The notes below the pieces were generated by a model. That model was given only the letters and a program-made list of their open reading frames with translations, did not search any database and was not told where the DNA came from. A program made the position numbers and the translations under genes. Shown here piece by piece: positions 34,820 through 46,912 of a stretch of 64,000 nucleotides of DNA. The stretch covers positions 18,111,497 through 18,175,496 of the forward strand of contig CP092874.1 in NCBI GenBank assembly GCA_030710605.1, written 5' to 3'. This stretch comes from Cordylochernes scorpioides. Taxonomy: Eukaryota > Arthropoda > Arachnida > Pseudoscorpiones > Chernetidae. Positions within the stretch are counted from its first letter, which is position 1, and every line of letters begins with the position of its first letter.

Positions 34820-35327
34820 TGTCGCGCGCGTCCCCTCCGGTTCTTTTCGACGGCGCCGCTTCCTCCATCGTAGATCACCTACCCAGGCTCCGTTGCTCTC
34901 CTCTGCAGCCTTACCCTGCAGACCACCCAAAGACCTTCCGAGAACCACCACTCAGGTGGATCTCCTTTCCTTTGGCAGTATCTCTCGGCTTTACCACTGA
35001 TGGAGGGACACGAGAGACTTACCAGAAGAGTAGCGACTGTGGTGTTGGCGAGAGAGTCATAACATCAACCGGCACAAATACTTTTAACACTCCTCCTTTT
35101 TTTATTGTCATCTTTAAACCACATTACATAATTACTCGAATATTAATCAACAGGTATTTACACTATTTTACATCCCAGAGCCAATATAAACGGATCTTTA
35201 CATTAATTAGTCTCAGAAAACAGGACCCCCCACAGCAGTCAGATATTCTCACATTATTTCCAGACTAGAAATAGACGCCATCTATTGGCGGAGGTTGTAG
35301 GTGTTTTGCAATCTCATAAACGCGACA
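34820..35327 (-). repeat. Solo LTR, right copy
   Basis: TGTCGCGCGCG ... ACGCGACA, flanked by ATAT at 34816-34819 and 35328-35331. Reverse complement of 27970-28484. Confidence 0.88.
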
Positions 35328-35331
35328 ATAT

Positions 35332-35917
35332 CTGAATTAACATCGTAGTCAAATGATTTATTAACTTTAATATTTAAAAAAAAAACTTCTTTTTGTGGAG
35401 AATTTTAAATGTTTCGCATAATTTCACTTACTTGAAAATTTTATTCATATTTTTGAAAATTTTAGATTGTATGACTTCAATGATTTTTTTTCTAAAATTA
35501 CTTATATTTCTGTTTTTTTTTTGTGTGTGTGGCAGAGATTCTTAGGAAAAAATATATATTTATTTACATTTTTCAATCATTGTTTAACCCTATTTGTTAA
35601 TCTATATATAAATAGTTGTATTTCTAACACAACATTATAAATATTTAAATAACTCTATTCGAATTAAAGATAGGCGAATTTGATTTCTGTTCTTACTTGA
35701 AATCAATTCACTTCTTTATAGGTATCACCGATCGAATCTAGAGGTAATTTTTATTTTTGTCTTTTACTTGATATATATATATTTTAAAAAGTTCTCTATT
35801 TACAAATTAGCAATTTGCGTGCACAATTTGCATCAATTTTACTGTCGAGGGTGGAAACATTCGATGCTATTGCTTTTCCATATTCACTTTAATCATTGTA
35901 GAAATTCGTCTATTATA
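35332..35917. other. AT-rich spacer, no gene seen
   Basis: Mirror of 27395-27965. Ends at the TA that received the Tc1 element. Confidence 0.6.
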
Positions 35918-37336
35918 CACTGCGTGACATTGAAAATGGAACACCAAGAAATAGTGGCCAGAAAGTGATGAAACTCGGCAGACAGAGAGAGACAGGGATG
36001 AACAATAAGTGATCTTTATTTCAAAATGATAGTCATAATACAGAGCGAGAACGGCGTCGGCTTAGTAGCAAGTAGGACCACCGCGGACGGAGATGCACGC
36101 AGCAACACGTCTAGGTAGAGAGTCAATCAGAGTACGGATGGCGTCCTGAGGGATGGCTCTCCATTCCCTCTCAACCATTTGCCACAGTTCGTCTTCTGAA
36201 CGTGGCTGTGGCAAGGCATGCAAACGGCGTCCAATGATGTCCCAGACGTGCTCGATTGGTGAGAGATCAGGAGAGTACGGTGGCCAGGGAAGCATCTGTA
36301 CATCTTGCAGAGCTTGTTGGCTAATGCGAGCAGTGTGCGGTCGGGCGTTATCCTGCTGATAAAGGGCATTGGGTACCCCCTGAAGGTAGGGGAGTGTCAC
36401 CGGTCGCAGCACATCATCAACGTATCGTTGGGCCGTCATAGTGCCCTAAATACGAAGTAAAGGTGACCTAGAATCATACGCGATTGCGCCCCAAACCATG
36501 ATTCCACGTTGTCGCACGGTGGGGCGTTCCACAATTGCTGCCGGATTGGACCTTTCTCCACGTCGACGCCACACGCGTACACGGCGATTATCACTGGACA
36601 AGCAGAAACGCGACTCATCTGAGAACACGACCCTGTGCCATTCCGTCATCCACGTCGATCTAGCCCGGCACCATTCCAAACATTGGCGCCTATTCGGTGG
36701 GATCAATGGCAGTCTTCTTAGCGGACGGCATGAGTGCAAGCCATTAGCAACCAATCGACGGGAAATGGTTCTGGTCGAGATGGAATGATCTAGGGTTTCT
36801 TGCACATGTTGCAGGATGGCGGTACAAGTGGCTTGTGAGGCCGCCAGTGCTTGTCGAAGGATACGCCGATCCACACGTGCTGACGTCACTATGGTTGCAC
36901 CGACATTCCTATAAATTGCCACATTTCCTTGTTCCAACCATCTTCTCCACAGTCGGTGCACCGTGGACGCACCAAGGTGTGTATCAGCTGCAATTTGACG
37001 TATGGACCAACCTGCCCTTTTCAGTCCGATCACCATGCCCCTCGTAAAAGCGTCTGTCTGCTTGAACTGCCTCCGTTTACGATGACCTGGCATTCTCTGT
37101 TATTACACGTGTCTTTTGACACAAGAACAAAATTTCTACAATGATTTTCCTTGAAGAAATAACGACACGAATACTGTCCTTTCTGCAAGTTCCTTCCCTT
37201 ATATCTTACTCCATGTGCGCACGAGAGCTGCGCATTTTACATCATTTGCATAACTCGGTTAGGCGCGTCTACCATGAAATTTGCATAATATTCTGGCCAC
37301 TATTTCTTGGTGTTCCATTTTCAATGTCACGCAGTG
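35918..37336 (-). mobile_element. Tc1-like element, right arm only, nearly intact
   Basis: CACTGCGTGACATTG ... CAATGTCACGCAGTG form TIRs of about 45 bp or more, flanked by TA at 35916-35917 and 37337-37338. The left arm has the empty TA. It encodes one transposase. Confidence 0.95.
36062..37093 (-). pseudogene. Tc1-like transposase (DD34E), one premature TAG
   Basis: MPGHRKRRQFKQTDAFTRGM starts at 37093. N-terminal HTH domains follow (GWSIRQIAADTHLGASTVHR). Catalytic residues: FSDESRF, QQDNARPHTA and SPDLSPIEHVWD. The only break I see is an in-frame TAG at 36446-36448, where relatives have a sense codon, so the protein falls into 215 and about 126 codons of the same frame. Its 343-codon span is the normal Tc1 length. 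The protein would bind the TIRs and move the element at TA sites. This copy is young by the state of its frame. Confidence 0.94.
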
Positions 37337-37427
37337 TATAATAATAATGGCGTTTGTTGCTTCAATCTTCTACTTATAGTGTGTTCTATATGCTGTTAAG
37401 ATGTACTGTGTTGGTTAAAATTATATA

Positions 37428-39464
37428 CACTCATGGACAAAACTTAAGGAAGTTGTACCCTTCAGCATGTATATCGGGACTCGGACAATAACTCTGAAAG
37501 ATATTACAGTGTTCTTTATTGAAGACACACAAAATAACCAAGTGTATATACACTCATGGACAAAACTTAAGGAAGTTGTACCCTTCAGCATGTATATCGG
37601 GACTCGGACAATAACTCTGAAAGATATTACAGTGTTCTTTATTGAAGACACACAAGATAACCAAGTGTATATACACTCATGGACAAAACTTAAGGAAGTT
37701 GTACCCTTCAGCATGTATATCGGGACTCGGACAATAACTCTGAAAGATATTACAGTGTTCTTTATTGAAGACACACAAGATAACCAAGTGTATATACACT
37801 CATGGACAAAACTTAAGGAAGTTGTACCCTTCAGCATGTATATCGGGACTCGGACAATAACTCTGAAAGATATTACAGTGTTCTTTATTGAAGACACACA
37901 AGATAACCAAGTGTATATACACTCATGGACAAAACTTAAGGAAGTTGTACCCTTCAGCATGTATATCGGGACTCGGACAATAACTCTGAAAGATATTACA
38001 GTGTTCTTTATTGAAGACACACAAGATAGCCAAGTGTATATACACTCATGGACAAAACTTAAGGAAGTTGTACCTTTTAGCATGTATATCGGGACAATAA
38101 CTCTGAAAGATATTACAGTGACCTTTATTGAAGACACACAAGATAACCAAGTGTATATACACTCATGGACAAAACTTAAGGAAGTTGTACCCTTCAGCAT
38201 GTATATCGGGACTCGGACAATAACTCTGAAAGATATTACAGTGTTCTTTATTGAAGACACACAAGATAACCAAGTGTATATACACTCATGGACAAAACTT
38301 AAGAAAGTTGTACCCTTCAGCATGTATATCGGGACTCGGACAATAACTCTGAAAGATATTACAGTGTTCTTTATTGAAGACACACAAGATAACCAAGTGT
38401 ATATACACTCATGGACAAAACTTAAGGAAGTTGTACCCTTCAGCATGTATATCGGGATTCAGACAATAACTCTGAAAGATATTACAGTGTTCTTAATTGA
38501 AGACACACAAGATAACCAAGTGTATATACACTCATGGACAAAACTTAAGGAAGTTGTACCCTTCAGCATGTATATCGGGACTCGGACAATAACTCTGAAA
38601 GATATTACAGTGTTCTTTATTGAAGACACACAAGATAACCAAGTGTATATACACTCATGGACAAAACTTAAGGAAGTTGTACCCTTCAGCATGTATATCG
38701 GGACTCGGACAATAACTCTGAAAGATATTACAGTGTTCTTTATTGAAGACACACAAGATAACCAAGTGTATATACACTCATGGACAAAACATAAGGAAGT
38801 TGTACCCTTCAGCATGTATATCGGGATTCAGACAATAACTCTGAAAGATATTACAGTGTTCTTTATTGAAGACACACAAGATAACCAAGTGTATATACAC
38901 TCATGGACAAAACTTAAGGAAGTTGTACCCTTCAGCATGTATATCGGGACTCGGACAATAACTCTGAAAGATATTACAGTGTTCTTTATTGAAGACACAC
39001 AAGATAACCAAGTGTATATACACTCATGGACAAAACTTAAGGAAGTTGTACCCTTCAGCATGTATATCGGGACTCGGACAATAACTCTGAAAGATATTAC
39101 AGTGTTCTTTATTGAAGACATACAAGATAACCAAGTGTATATACACTCATGGACAAAACTTAAGGAAGTTGTACCCTTCAGCATGTATATCGGGACTCGG
39201 ACAATAACTCTGAAAGATATTACAGTGTTCTTTATTGAAGACACACAAGATAACCAAGTGTATATACACTCATGGACAAAACTTAAGGAAGTTGTACCCT
39301 TCAGCATGTATATCGGGACTCGGACAATAACTCTGAAAGATATTACAGTGTTCTTTATTGAAGACAAACAAGATAACCATGTGTGAACAGCCTCTGTCTC
39401 CCTCAAAAAACAGACGACCGTCCATATCAAAGACTTTCAACTTCCTTAATTTTATCCATGAGTG
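37428..39464. mobile_element. Tandem-repeat MITE 'B', right copy, 16 units of 123 bp
   Basis: CACTCATGGACAAAACTTAA ... TTTATCCATGAGTG with TA on both sides (37426-37427, 39465-39466). It has 16 units against 2 on the left. Most units carry GGGACTCGGACA and GTGTTCTTT. One unit (about 38068-38150) carries the A-type words CCTTTTAGC and GTGACCTTT and lacks six bases; units near 38454 and 38823 carry A-type GGGATTCAGACA. The array is open for 639 codons forward and in three pieces backward because the unit is 3 x 41. Confidence 0.92.
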
Positions 39465-40207
39465 TAAATGACTTAACGAGATATTTTTTAAAAATATATA
39501 TTAACTAGAAGTTGAGAAAGGGCGAAAGACTCGAAAAACAACTAAAATTTAAAAGATAGTAATTTATGTAACTCTTATATCGACCTAGTAGATTCCTCAA
39601 TTGGCAAAATTACAAACTGTGCTGTGTTCAAGTTTGTAAACATTAATTTCGGGTAAATAGAGAAAGATATTTTGCTGACAATAAGTGGCTTGGTTTTTGT
39701 GAACTGTAGACTCCTGAGTAGACTGGCCTTACTATTCAAATATTTAGTATTGTTAATATATACTTTACAACGTCGTGTAAGTTATAATTTTTCAATAGAA
39801 ACTTAAAATATTACGGTGCTATTATTTTTGTAGCGTGGTAAAAATAGGAATATAGTACACAATCATTAATAATTACCACATCCATAGAAAGGGAAAGGTG
39901 GAGCAGGGTTATAAACCATAGATTTTGGACAGCCTAGACCTGAAATCGAATCCGGCTTTAGGCACTTTTTTTATTTAAAAAAAAAATTGCTTCCATGGTC
40001 CCCGAGTCTTGCAAAAGTCAAACCCAAGCAGTCAATACAAGTAACTATATGGGACTCTGGAGCAATGTAAGTGTAAAGGTCGACAGCTTTCTACCTGTAT
40101 AGACATGTGGTGTACTTATAGTGAAAGCTGTCGCTAACTACCCATCATGATTATCATGGCGTACTTAGGATAAGTACCAACCCACCGCTGCTACACACAT
40201 TTATATG
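39465..40207. other. Spacer between MITEs B and A, right arm
   Basis: Mirror of 26214-26979. No gene seen. Confidence 0.55.
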
Positions 40208-40426
40208 CACTCATAGAAAAGACTTAAAGAAGTGAAAAGTCTTTGAGGTCGCCGGTCGTCTTTTTTTTTTGTTGTTGTTTTTTGAAGGAGATAGAGATAA
40301 TTTTGTTCACACTTGGTTATCTCGTGTATCTTCAATAAAGGTCACTGTAATATCTTTCAGAGGTATTGTCTCAATCCCGATATACATGCTAAAAGGTACA
40401 ACTTCCTTAAGTTTTGTCTATGAGTG
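40208..40426. mobile_element. Tandem-repeat MITE 'A', right copy, single unit
   Basis: CACTCATAGAAAAGACTTAA ... GTTTTGTCTATGAGTG, 219 bp with one 123-bp unit in reverse orientation. It probably approximates the unexpanded form. Confidence 0.88.
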
Positions 40427-41745
40427 TCGTTGTTATATTGTTTCCATTTGTGTCAGATGAATAGTTTATTTATATATCTAAGAGATAATAGATTTAGATA
40501 TAAACTGGGCGCGTTTATTACCTATAATAACTATGTAATAAATGAGAGTTAGGACAGAGAAGATACGAATCCTCAGTATATATAAACTAGCCGAACGACC
40601 CGGGCAACGCAGAGGAGAACTTAAAACGTAAAACGAGATATAAAATTAAACTGAGAAACTAAGTATAAAATAAAATCGCAATTATATAGAACTCCAAAAG
40701 GTAAAAAATATAAAATTGGAGTTCTTCCCTGAAATCTCGCCGTGTTCTAATAAATAAATAAAGTTATTGGGAGATAATAACAGGTGTTAGTGGGGATATT
40801 CCGGAGTGTGAGATTCGACAACTAAATCACTTTTTAGAGTGAAATTTAATATAATTATAAGATGAAAATATCCCCGGATATGGACGTTCTACTAGTGTAT
40901 CATCTTTTGTCGTACTTTTACACAATTTGGGGACACCAATATATAGGGAAAACCTACCACTCCCGTTAAAACAAGACTATCCGTCATTGTGTTGATTGAG
41001 CCATTTCTCCCTTTGATATATCCTTCCGGCAAAATGTTTGCATCTTTATTTTGGCCATAGAATTATCCTAACCGCTTTACCAGTTGAACATAGTTTTGAC
41101 AAATTTGGTAAACTTCATGAAACCCTTGTGGGGGATCTTACAAATTCAAAACACGTCCTGGACTGAGGAGGGAAATAATTCAAAACGACGGCCTCTAGGT
41201 TGACGTTTTAAATTTGTCAAAGCCGCTATGGTTTAGTCATATATCCGCTAGTTTACGGTTAATAGCTGGCGTTTAGTTGTACCGTCTATTTTGACTGGAG
41301 AGACAGCCTTTTAGACCAATATCCTCACGGAAAAATTCCTATATCTACCTATTTATATTTGTAGATAGCTATTTGAAGGATATAAGGTAATACCTGATGT
41401 TGTCCACCTGTATAACTTCATTATGAAGCGCCATCTATATATATAACAAATAGAATGCTCAAGCACGAATGTTTCTGCGGTGGAGAATAGTTGGAAGGCT
41501 TGGCTCATCAGTGGTAAACCCTTCCAACGGTTTCGCCAATTTAATCTACCAGACTGCTTTTTTTAGAGCTCTAATACTGTATTGGATGATTCTGTTTATA
41601 TATGTGACACTGAAAATATTGGCATCTTATTTATAATATTTTATCAAACTATGGATATAGGCTTTTATAGGACAGTAGAATTCCATATAAATCTTCACAT
41701 CGAGCAATGCTCTTCCGCAAACAATAAAGACAAAGCTAGTTAAGC
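40427..41745. other. Spacer with a foldback loop motif
   Basis: Mirror of about 23842-25260. The region 41490-41560 holds an inverted GGAAGG / CCTTCC unit with a minus-strand GAAA and CTGATGA pair. No gene seen. Confidence 0.55.
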
Positions 41746-41759
41746 ATAGATCAATTACG

Positions 41760-43166
41760 GCTTATATTTACGGCCAACCCAAGACCCATAAACCAGGTAT
41801 TCCTATTCGCCCTATCATAGCCTATCATATGTCTCCTATAGCCCCCTTAGCTAAGTTCCTAGCAAACTTCCTTATCCCCATTCTAAAAGATAATCCTACC
41901 ACCACATCCATCACATCCATACCAAAATTTATAGAAAATATACACAGCCTCCCCCCCTCTCCTAACAGCACAATGATATCTTTTGACGTAGTTAATATGT
42001 ACCCAAGCCTACCACATCGTCTAATAATAGATAACACAATAGAATTTTTAGCATTAAACAATATTCCTCCAGATACTTCTACTAAAATTATTTCATTAGT
42101 TAAGCTCAGCCTACAATACAACATATTTTCCTTCAATAGTAATTTTTATAGACAAACCAAGGGCTCCCCCATGGGAAGTCCCCTCTCTTCACCTTTGGCA
42201 GAAATAGTAATGAGAAAAATAGATAAAACAATAACCAACCTTTTTCCCACAGATATCATCATCTGGCAGAGATACATAGACGACATCTTTTGTATAGCCA
42301 ACTCTACCAAAATAGATACCATTTTTACCCAACTAAAGTCCATACATAATGATATTGATTTTACCATAGAAACAGAAAACAATAAGACCTTACCATTTCT
42401 AGATGTACTTATACTAAAAACACAAAACCAATATACAACAGAAATATACCATAAACCAAACTCCTCTCCAGATTATATACACTTTTCCTCTTATTGCCCC
42501 CTCAGTCACAAGATCAACACTGTAAAATCCCTCTCAAAACGAATATATACACATTGTTCCACCCAACTCTCAAAAGATACAGAAACCCAATTTTTGATCA
42601 ATAAGCTCACTTCTAGTAGTTATCCGAAAAACTTTATATTAAGACATTTCCATAATCCCTCTCTTATAAGAAATAATCATGTTTATAAATCAATATGTAT
42701 ATTTCCCTATTCCCATAGTAGTACCAATATAGCCAGAATTTTAGGCAAACACGGTATAAGAACATATTATGAAAGCAACCCGAGTATAGCAACCATAATA
42801 AGAAACCCCATTACAAGAAACAGTATTCCTATAACAAAACTATACAATAGCAAAGCCGTATATTCCATACCATGCAACCAATGTAATAATGTATATGTAG
42901 GTGAAACAGGCAGACATATAAAAGACAGAATAGACGAACATAGAAGAAATATTAAAAACAAAGACCCCAAATCTCTAATAGTACAACATATTAGAAACAC
43001 AGATCACGATTTCAACCTAGCAAACCCTAATATTCATTATACAAACATAAATAGTAAATACAAAAGATTAATACTGGAAGCACTGATTTCATCAAAATAT
43101 AATAGCATAAATAGACACATAGATATCCCAGAGACATATGATAGGCTGGTCCAAAAACTAAAATAG
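41760..43166 (+). CDS. Penelope-like reverse transcriptase with GIY-YIG endonuclease
   Basis: Open from the truncation point for 468 codons; the first ATG is at 41829. RT blocks: YIYGQPKTHKPGIPIRPI just inside the end, SFDVVNMYPSLP (motif A), TKGSPMGSPLSSPLAEIVM (motif B), RYIDDIFCI (motif C with both Asp) and KTLPFLDVLI (motif D/E region). The C-terminal GIY-YIG nuclease is seen in AVYSIPCNQCNNVYVGETGR followed by DRIDEHRRNI, with the Cys pair typical of Penelope-like elements. It would nick the target and copy RNA. No stops or shifts, hence a recent insertion. The RT N-terminal part is lost, so this copy is probably not autonomous. The first ATG need not be used. Confidence 0.93.
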   Translation, partial: AYIYGQPKTHKPGIPIRPIIAYHMSPIAPLAKFLANFLIPILKDNPTTTSITSIPKFIENIHSLPPSPNSTMISFDVVNMYPSLPHRLIIDNTIEFLALNNIPPDTSTKIISLVKLSLQYNIFSFNSNFYRQTKGSPMGSPLSSPLAEIVMRKIDKTITNLFPTDIIIWQRYIDDIFCIANSTKIDTIFTQLKSIHNDIDFTIETENNKTLPFLDVLILKTQNQYTTEIYHKPNSSPDYIHFSSYCPLSHKINTVKSLSKRIYTHCSTQLSKDTETQFLINKLTSSSYPKNFILRHFHNPSLIRNNHVYKSICIFPYSHSSTNIARILGKHGIRTYYESNPSIATIIRNPITRNSIPITKLYNSKAVYSIPCNQCNNVYVGETGRHIKDRIDEHRRNIKNKDPKSLIVQHIRNTDHDFNLANPNIHYTNINSKYKRLILEALISSKYNSINRHIDIPETYDRLVQKLK

Positions 43167-43445
43167 AATTATCCGATTTCTCTTCATCACACCACTTAAA
43201 AATATTGAATATAATAATATCAACCAATTGACTAATATGACATGGCATATACTGGATATAAATTATTGATCAGCTGGTATTTCTAGGGGCAATACGCCTC
43301 TCTTTATCAAGGCTTTTCTTTGATTTAAACTAAATCACGCGGGCATGTGATCCACTCACGCTATACAAGACTAAAGCGAGGAACCATTTAAATAAAATAT
43401 ATATAACTGTAAATACATGATTACTTGAAATTGTATCTAATATTC

Positions 43446-43480
43446 CTGTAGAAGGGCAGCTTGCGCCCGAAAGCTCGAAT
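43446..43480 (+). ncRNA. Hammerhead-like remnant in the Penelope-like 3' tail
   Basis: CTGTAGA, a 4-bp stem GGGC/GCCC (43454-43457 with 43465-43468), then GAAA (43469-43472). This is the order core-stem II-GAAA of hammerhead ribozymes, but CTGATGA is altered and stem I and the cleavage site are not shown. Hammerheads are known in Penelope-like elements. Confidence 0.25.
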
Positions 43481-43539
43481 GATTTTTCAAATAAAGAAAC
43501 TTATCCTTTTTGAATCTATTCGTTATTATAGATCAATTA

Positions 43540-44261
43540 TAAAGTAATAACGCGCCATCTACATATAAGAAATAAAATCACAAAGACGAATGTTTCTTTT
43601 ACAAACCAGATAAACTGTCCTTACTGCGATGAAAAATAGTGACTTGAAGCAGTTAGTCTACCAGATCGACCCGCCTACAATTCCCAAAGAGTTGTCCATA
43701 TAGGAGAATATGGACAAAGGTACCAACGACCTGATTTGAGGTCATGTCCTTAGTCCAGCCTACGCCGGCCCTTTCGACATCCACGCTACATAAACATGTC
43801 CACCTCTACCCACTCAGCTGGTTTATGGACAAGTTTCTATGATTGGACATGTACATTTGTAAATGTAGATACACAATATGGGAATCAATTGTAACACACT
43901 CGAACTCTTGAGGGAATGGATTTAAAGTTCGAATAATTATAGTAAAAGACAACTCTCAATCGTGTCTGAATCCATCTGAATTTATATCCGTCGTTTATGC
44001 GAAGTCAAATATTGTTGTTATGTGCAAATAATATTTCCGTCTTGACATATTTGAGAAACAGTTTTTCCCAATGTTTTGAAAGCGATTGATGAGAAGTGTA
44101 AGAAAACATGTACTGGAAGCTCCGGCAGACTAAGACAACATTCCGGAGGTGTCTATGTTGATGGATGGGTACGAGCTTCGGAAGCCATCATCCAATGAAC
44201 GCTCGGGGATGTTTGTACACGGCTATTTCCGTTTTCGACCCACTTCCGGCGTGTCCTACTC
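43540..44261. other. Spacer with decayed copy of the 85-codon ORF
   Basis: Mirror of 22560-23830. The plus strand at 43890-44130 aligns with the left-arm frame but has stops. No other gene seen. Confidence 0.55.
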
Positions 44262-44440
44262 CTTTTCTCTCCGCCAAAATATTTTTCATTCGTGGTCGAC
44301 TAATTTTCCCGTCAAAATATACTTTACATTAGTTCAGAATTTCCCCGCCAAAATGTTACGACATTGGTGTGCATATTTTCCCGCCAAAATTATTTACGTT
44401 TGGTCGACTAATTCTCCTGCCAAAATGTTCTCCTAATTTC
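44262..44440 (-). promoter_or_regulatory. E2F-like motif array, right copy
   Basis: Five minus-strand words, for example ATTTTGGCGGGAAAAT near 44383, close to the optimal E2F sequence. Others are changed (TTTTGACGGG near 44310; TTTTGGCAGG near 44415). Mirror of 22404-22562. Confidence 0.5.
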
Positions 44441-45465
44441 TCTCTCGGAGTTTTATCTCTACAACTATAATATTTATTTTTATATATATTTATATATATT
44501 TTTTTTTACTTTAAAAAAATGGTACCTTTCCCGTCAAAATAGACACAAATAAAATAAAAAAACACGCACCATCTATTGACCGTCTCGGCAAACTAGCAGA
44601 GTTAGGTCGGTGACACAGCCACAACACCAACTTTAGCAAGCTACGAACGCCCACCTGGAGACTATGGCTTCGGGCTAATTGGCTCTCGTAATTTCAGTAC
44701 GAAGGAAAATATTGGGCCTATCGATAGTGTTAGAATGTTGTTGATGTCACAATAAATGGTTGATAAATACGTACGTGTGCGCATTAGATTTGTGGCTATC
44801 TGTTAACAGATTTCTATCAGGATATGCAAATCTATTGAAGCCATGTCGCAAAAGTTATACTTGGATGGGGGAAATATGTAAATATATCTGTAGATAACAC
44901 GAGTTGTTGGTGCCAACATGTCAGACAGGCAGTTTGTCGCTGAGGAAGCAGGCGATGACAACTCTGTTGGCGCTGAATACTCCAGTTCCTTCTCTCTTTA
45001 GAGGATAGCAGCTCCTCACGTCTATGGATGGCAGTGTAATCCTGGTCTCTCATTGGAGGTTGGGATAGATCACGTCATTCTCTTTATTTTACAAACGTGG
45101 TTTTACCGTAATGCAGCCATTCCTTATTATATTCGTTATATATAAATATTTATTCATCCTACCAGCTTTCTTCAACCCCTATAACTACAATAATGTATCG
45201 ATTATTTAACGATTTAGTTTTAAAATATATTCCAATATTATCTATCGACATACATGAGAGAACATTTTGTATTCAAGTATCTCAAACTTCACACTAATTT
45301 ATATAAAAGAAAAATATACAAATTCGCCATACCGTGGGGAGTAGCAATACATAGGATAAAAAAACATGGAAATATTAAGTTTATATTCATTCTCACCTTT
45401 AGAGGATTCCCTTGTCGCTGCTCCGGTTGGCTACTTCACCTCCTTGGTGGTGGCTCCTCATCCAT
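44441..45465. other. Shared spacer, right arm
   Basis: Mirror of 20815-22400 without the foldback. A frame at 44832-45053 (minus) resembles that at 21180. No recognised gene. Confidence 0.5.
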
Positions 45466-46299
45466 TGATCTTTTATTTACATTCAATATTTATCAGATTT
45501 CTTAACAAAAAAAAAATCAGATTGCTTATTTTTATCTTTGAAAAAAAAATTGAGATTTTGTATTAGTTTGATAATATTCCGCGTATACTTTATTCAAAAT
45601 ATTTTGTGAACTAAAATCTTGTTTGTATGTGTGTGAGAATATAGATAAATACATATTACCTTGTTCATGGATTTAAAAGGAATACCACTTATACAAGTTT
45701 TTCTTTCTTGAATAAGTATATAGTTGATTATTTATATTGGTTTTCTCTTCTACCATCTTACAAATTCACAAATTGAATTGGAGAGATAAATTGTATTTGA
45801 GTAAGAGCTAATGCATATCTCAAATATCATCTTGACATTAAAAATGACAATCTTCCTGTTAACTTTGAAGAAAATATCGAGATATATTCACGTAAGAATA
45901 CATAATATCAACAAATGGAATTTTAGATGAGAAATTTCAATTGGTTCTAAACAATGGACTTCGTTTCAAATATATCTTTTGAGAGGCTTAATAGAATTTA
46001 TTAAATTTATTTTTAAAATATATACCGATATATATTTTTTAATATATCAATCCATAAATAAACTTTAATTAAAAAGGCATATATTAAATCAGAATATCAT
46101 TTATTTAACCAATATTTCAGTTGGCTGAACGCCAACCTTTATCAAGGTATAATATATTTGATCCAATATATGCCTTTTTAATTAAATATACAGATAGAAA
46201 TAAGAACGGTGTGTTTCAGTTATGTCTATCAAGTTTGATTATATAAATTACATCCAACCTCTATACTATGCTTATAATGGGGGGGGGGGGCTAAGTTTG
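45466..46299. other. Right-arm-only region with a Penelope-end foldback
   Basis: Not matched by the left arm. 46067-46190 is an inverted repeat (AAAAAGGCATATATT / AATATATGCCTTTTT) around the Penelope-end words GGCTGAACGCCAACC and TTTATCAAGG. A run of about 11-12 G lies near 46280. No gene. Confidence 0.6.
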
Positions 46300-46430
46300 T
46301 TATATTTTAAAATAAAGGCTCTGTCCGCCGGTTCAAAATCACTTTATTAGGTACCGCTCAACAAGAGCAACCTAGTTTATGATAATTGAAACAGTGAATA
46401 ATATGTGAATCACATATAAAACAAAATGTT

Positions 46431-46500
46431 AACGCGGGATTCAATCCCGGTTCATGACTGTCGGGAATCGAGGGTGTTACCCACTCGTCCACCGACTTTT
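46431..46500 (-). repeat. tRNA-derived SINE head, right copy
   Basis: Minus strand: GTCGGTGGACGAGTGGG (box A region) and GGGATTGAATCCC (box B region). The CGGG/CCCG T-arm-like stem with 7-base loop is intact. Confidence 0.65.
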
Positions 46501-46550
46501 TAGGCTCTGTGAGAGTTATATTATACACAGTAATTTATTATATCCTAGAG

Positions 46551-46756
46551 CAAGGGTCGGCAAACTTTTGAATCTGAAGAGTCAAAAATTACAATTTATA
46601 AATTTTCTAAGTTTTTAAAAAGCCACAACATTTTTTCTTGCCAACAATAAATAGTACTCACATAAATAATATATACATATGGAACTATATAAAGAGCCAT
46701 AGCTTCACATCCAAAGAGCCGCATGTGGTCGCGAGCCTCAGTTTGTCGATACCCTG
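46551..46756. mobile_element. hAT-type non-autonomous element, right copy
   Basis: CAAGGGTCGGCAAAC ... GTCGATACCCTG with the 8-bp duplication TCCTAGAG at 46543-46550 and 46757-46764. Confidence 0.9.
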
Positions 46757-46912
46757 TCCTAGAGTATTAGCTCGCCGCACATGCGCAGAATAAATTTTAG
46801 AATATTTATAAACTGTTTACTCACAATTTAACCCGAATTGTATTTTATCATTAACAATTTGATAACCCAGCGTATATCCATAGATCACCAACTACCTTGA
46901 CTGTCCTGAAAT

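Larger units (their letters stand above)
41746..43539 (+). mobile_element. Penelope-like element, right arm only, 5'-truncated
   Basis: The 12-bp duplication ATAGATCAATTA occurs at 41746-41757 and 43528-43539. The left arm keeps one copy at 23830-23841 (reverse), which proves insertion. The element starts inside the RT domain, as usual for target-primed retrotransposons, and has a ~360-bp 3' tail. Confidence 0.95.

Noticed and set aside
40585-40615. CCCGGGCAACGC near CTAG, recalling a Helitron 3' end
   Set aside because: The stem is incomplete, the matching 5' end and AT insertion site are not found, and the left arm has different sequence there.
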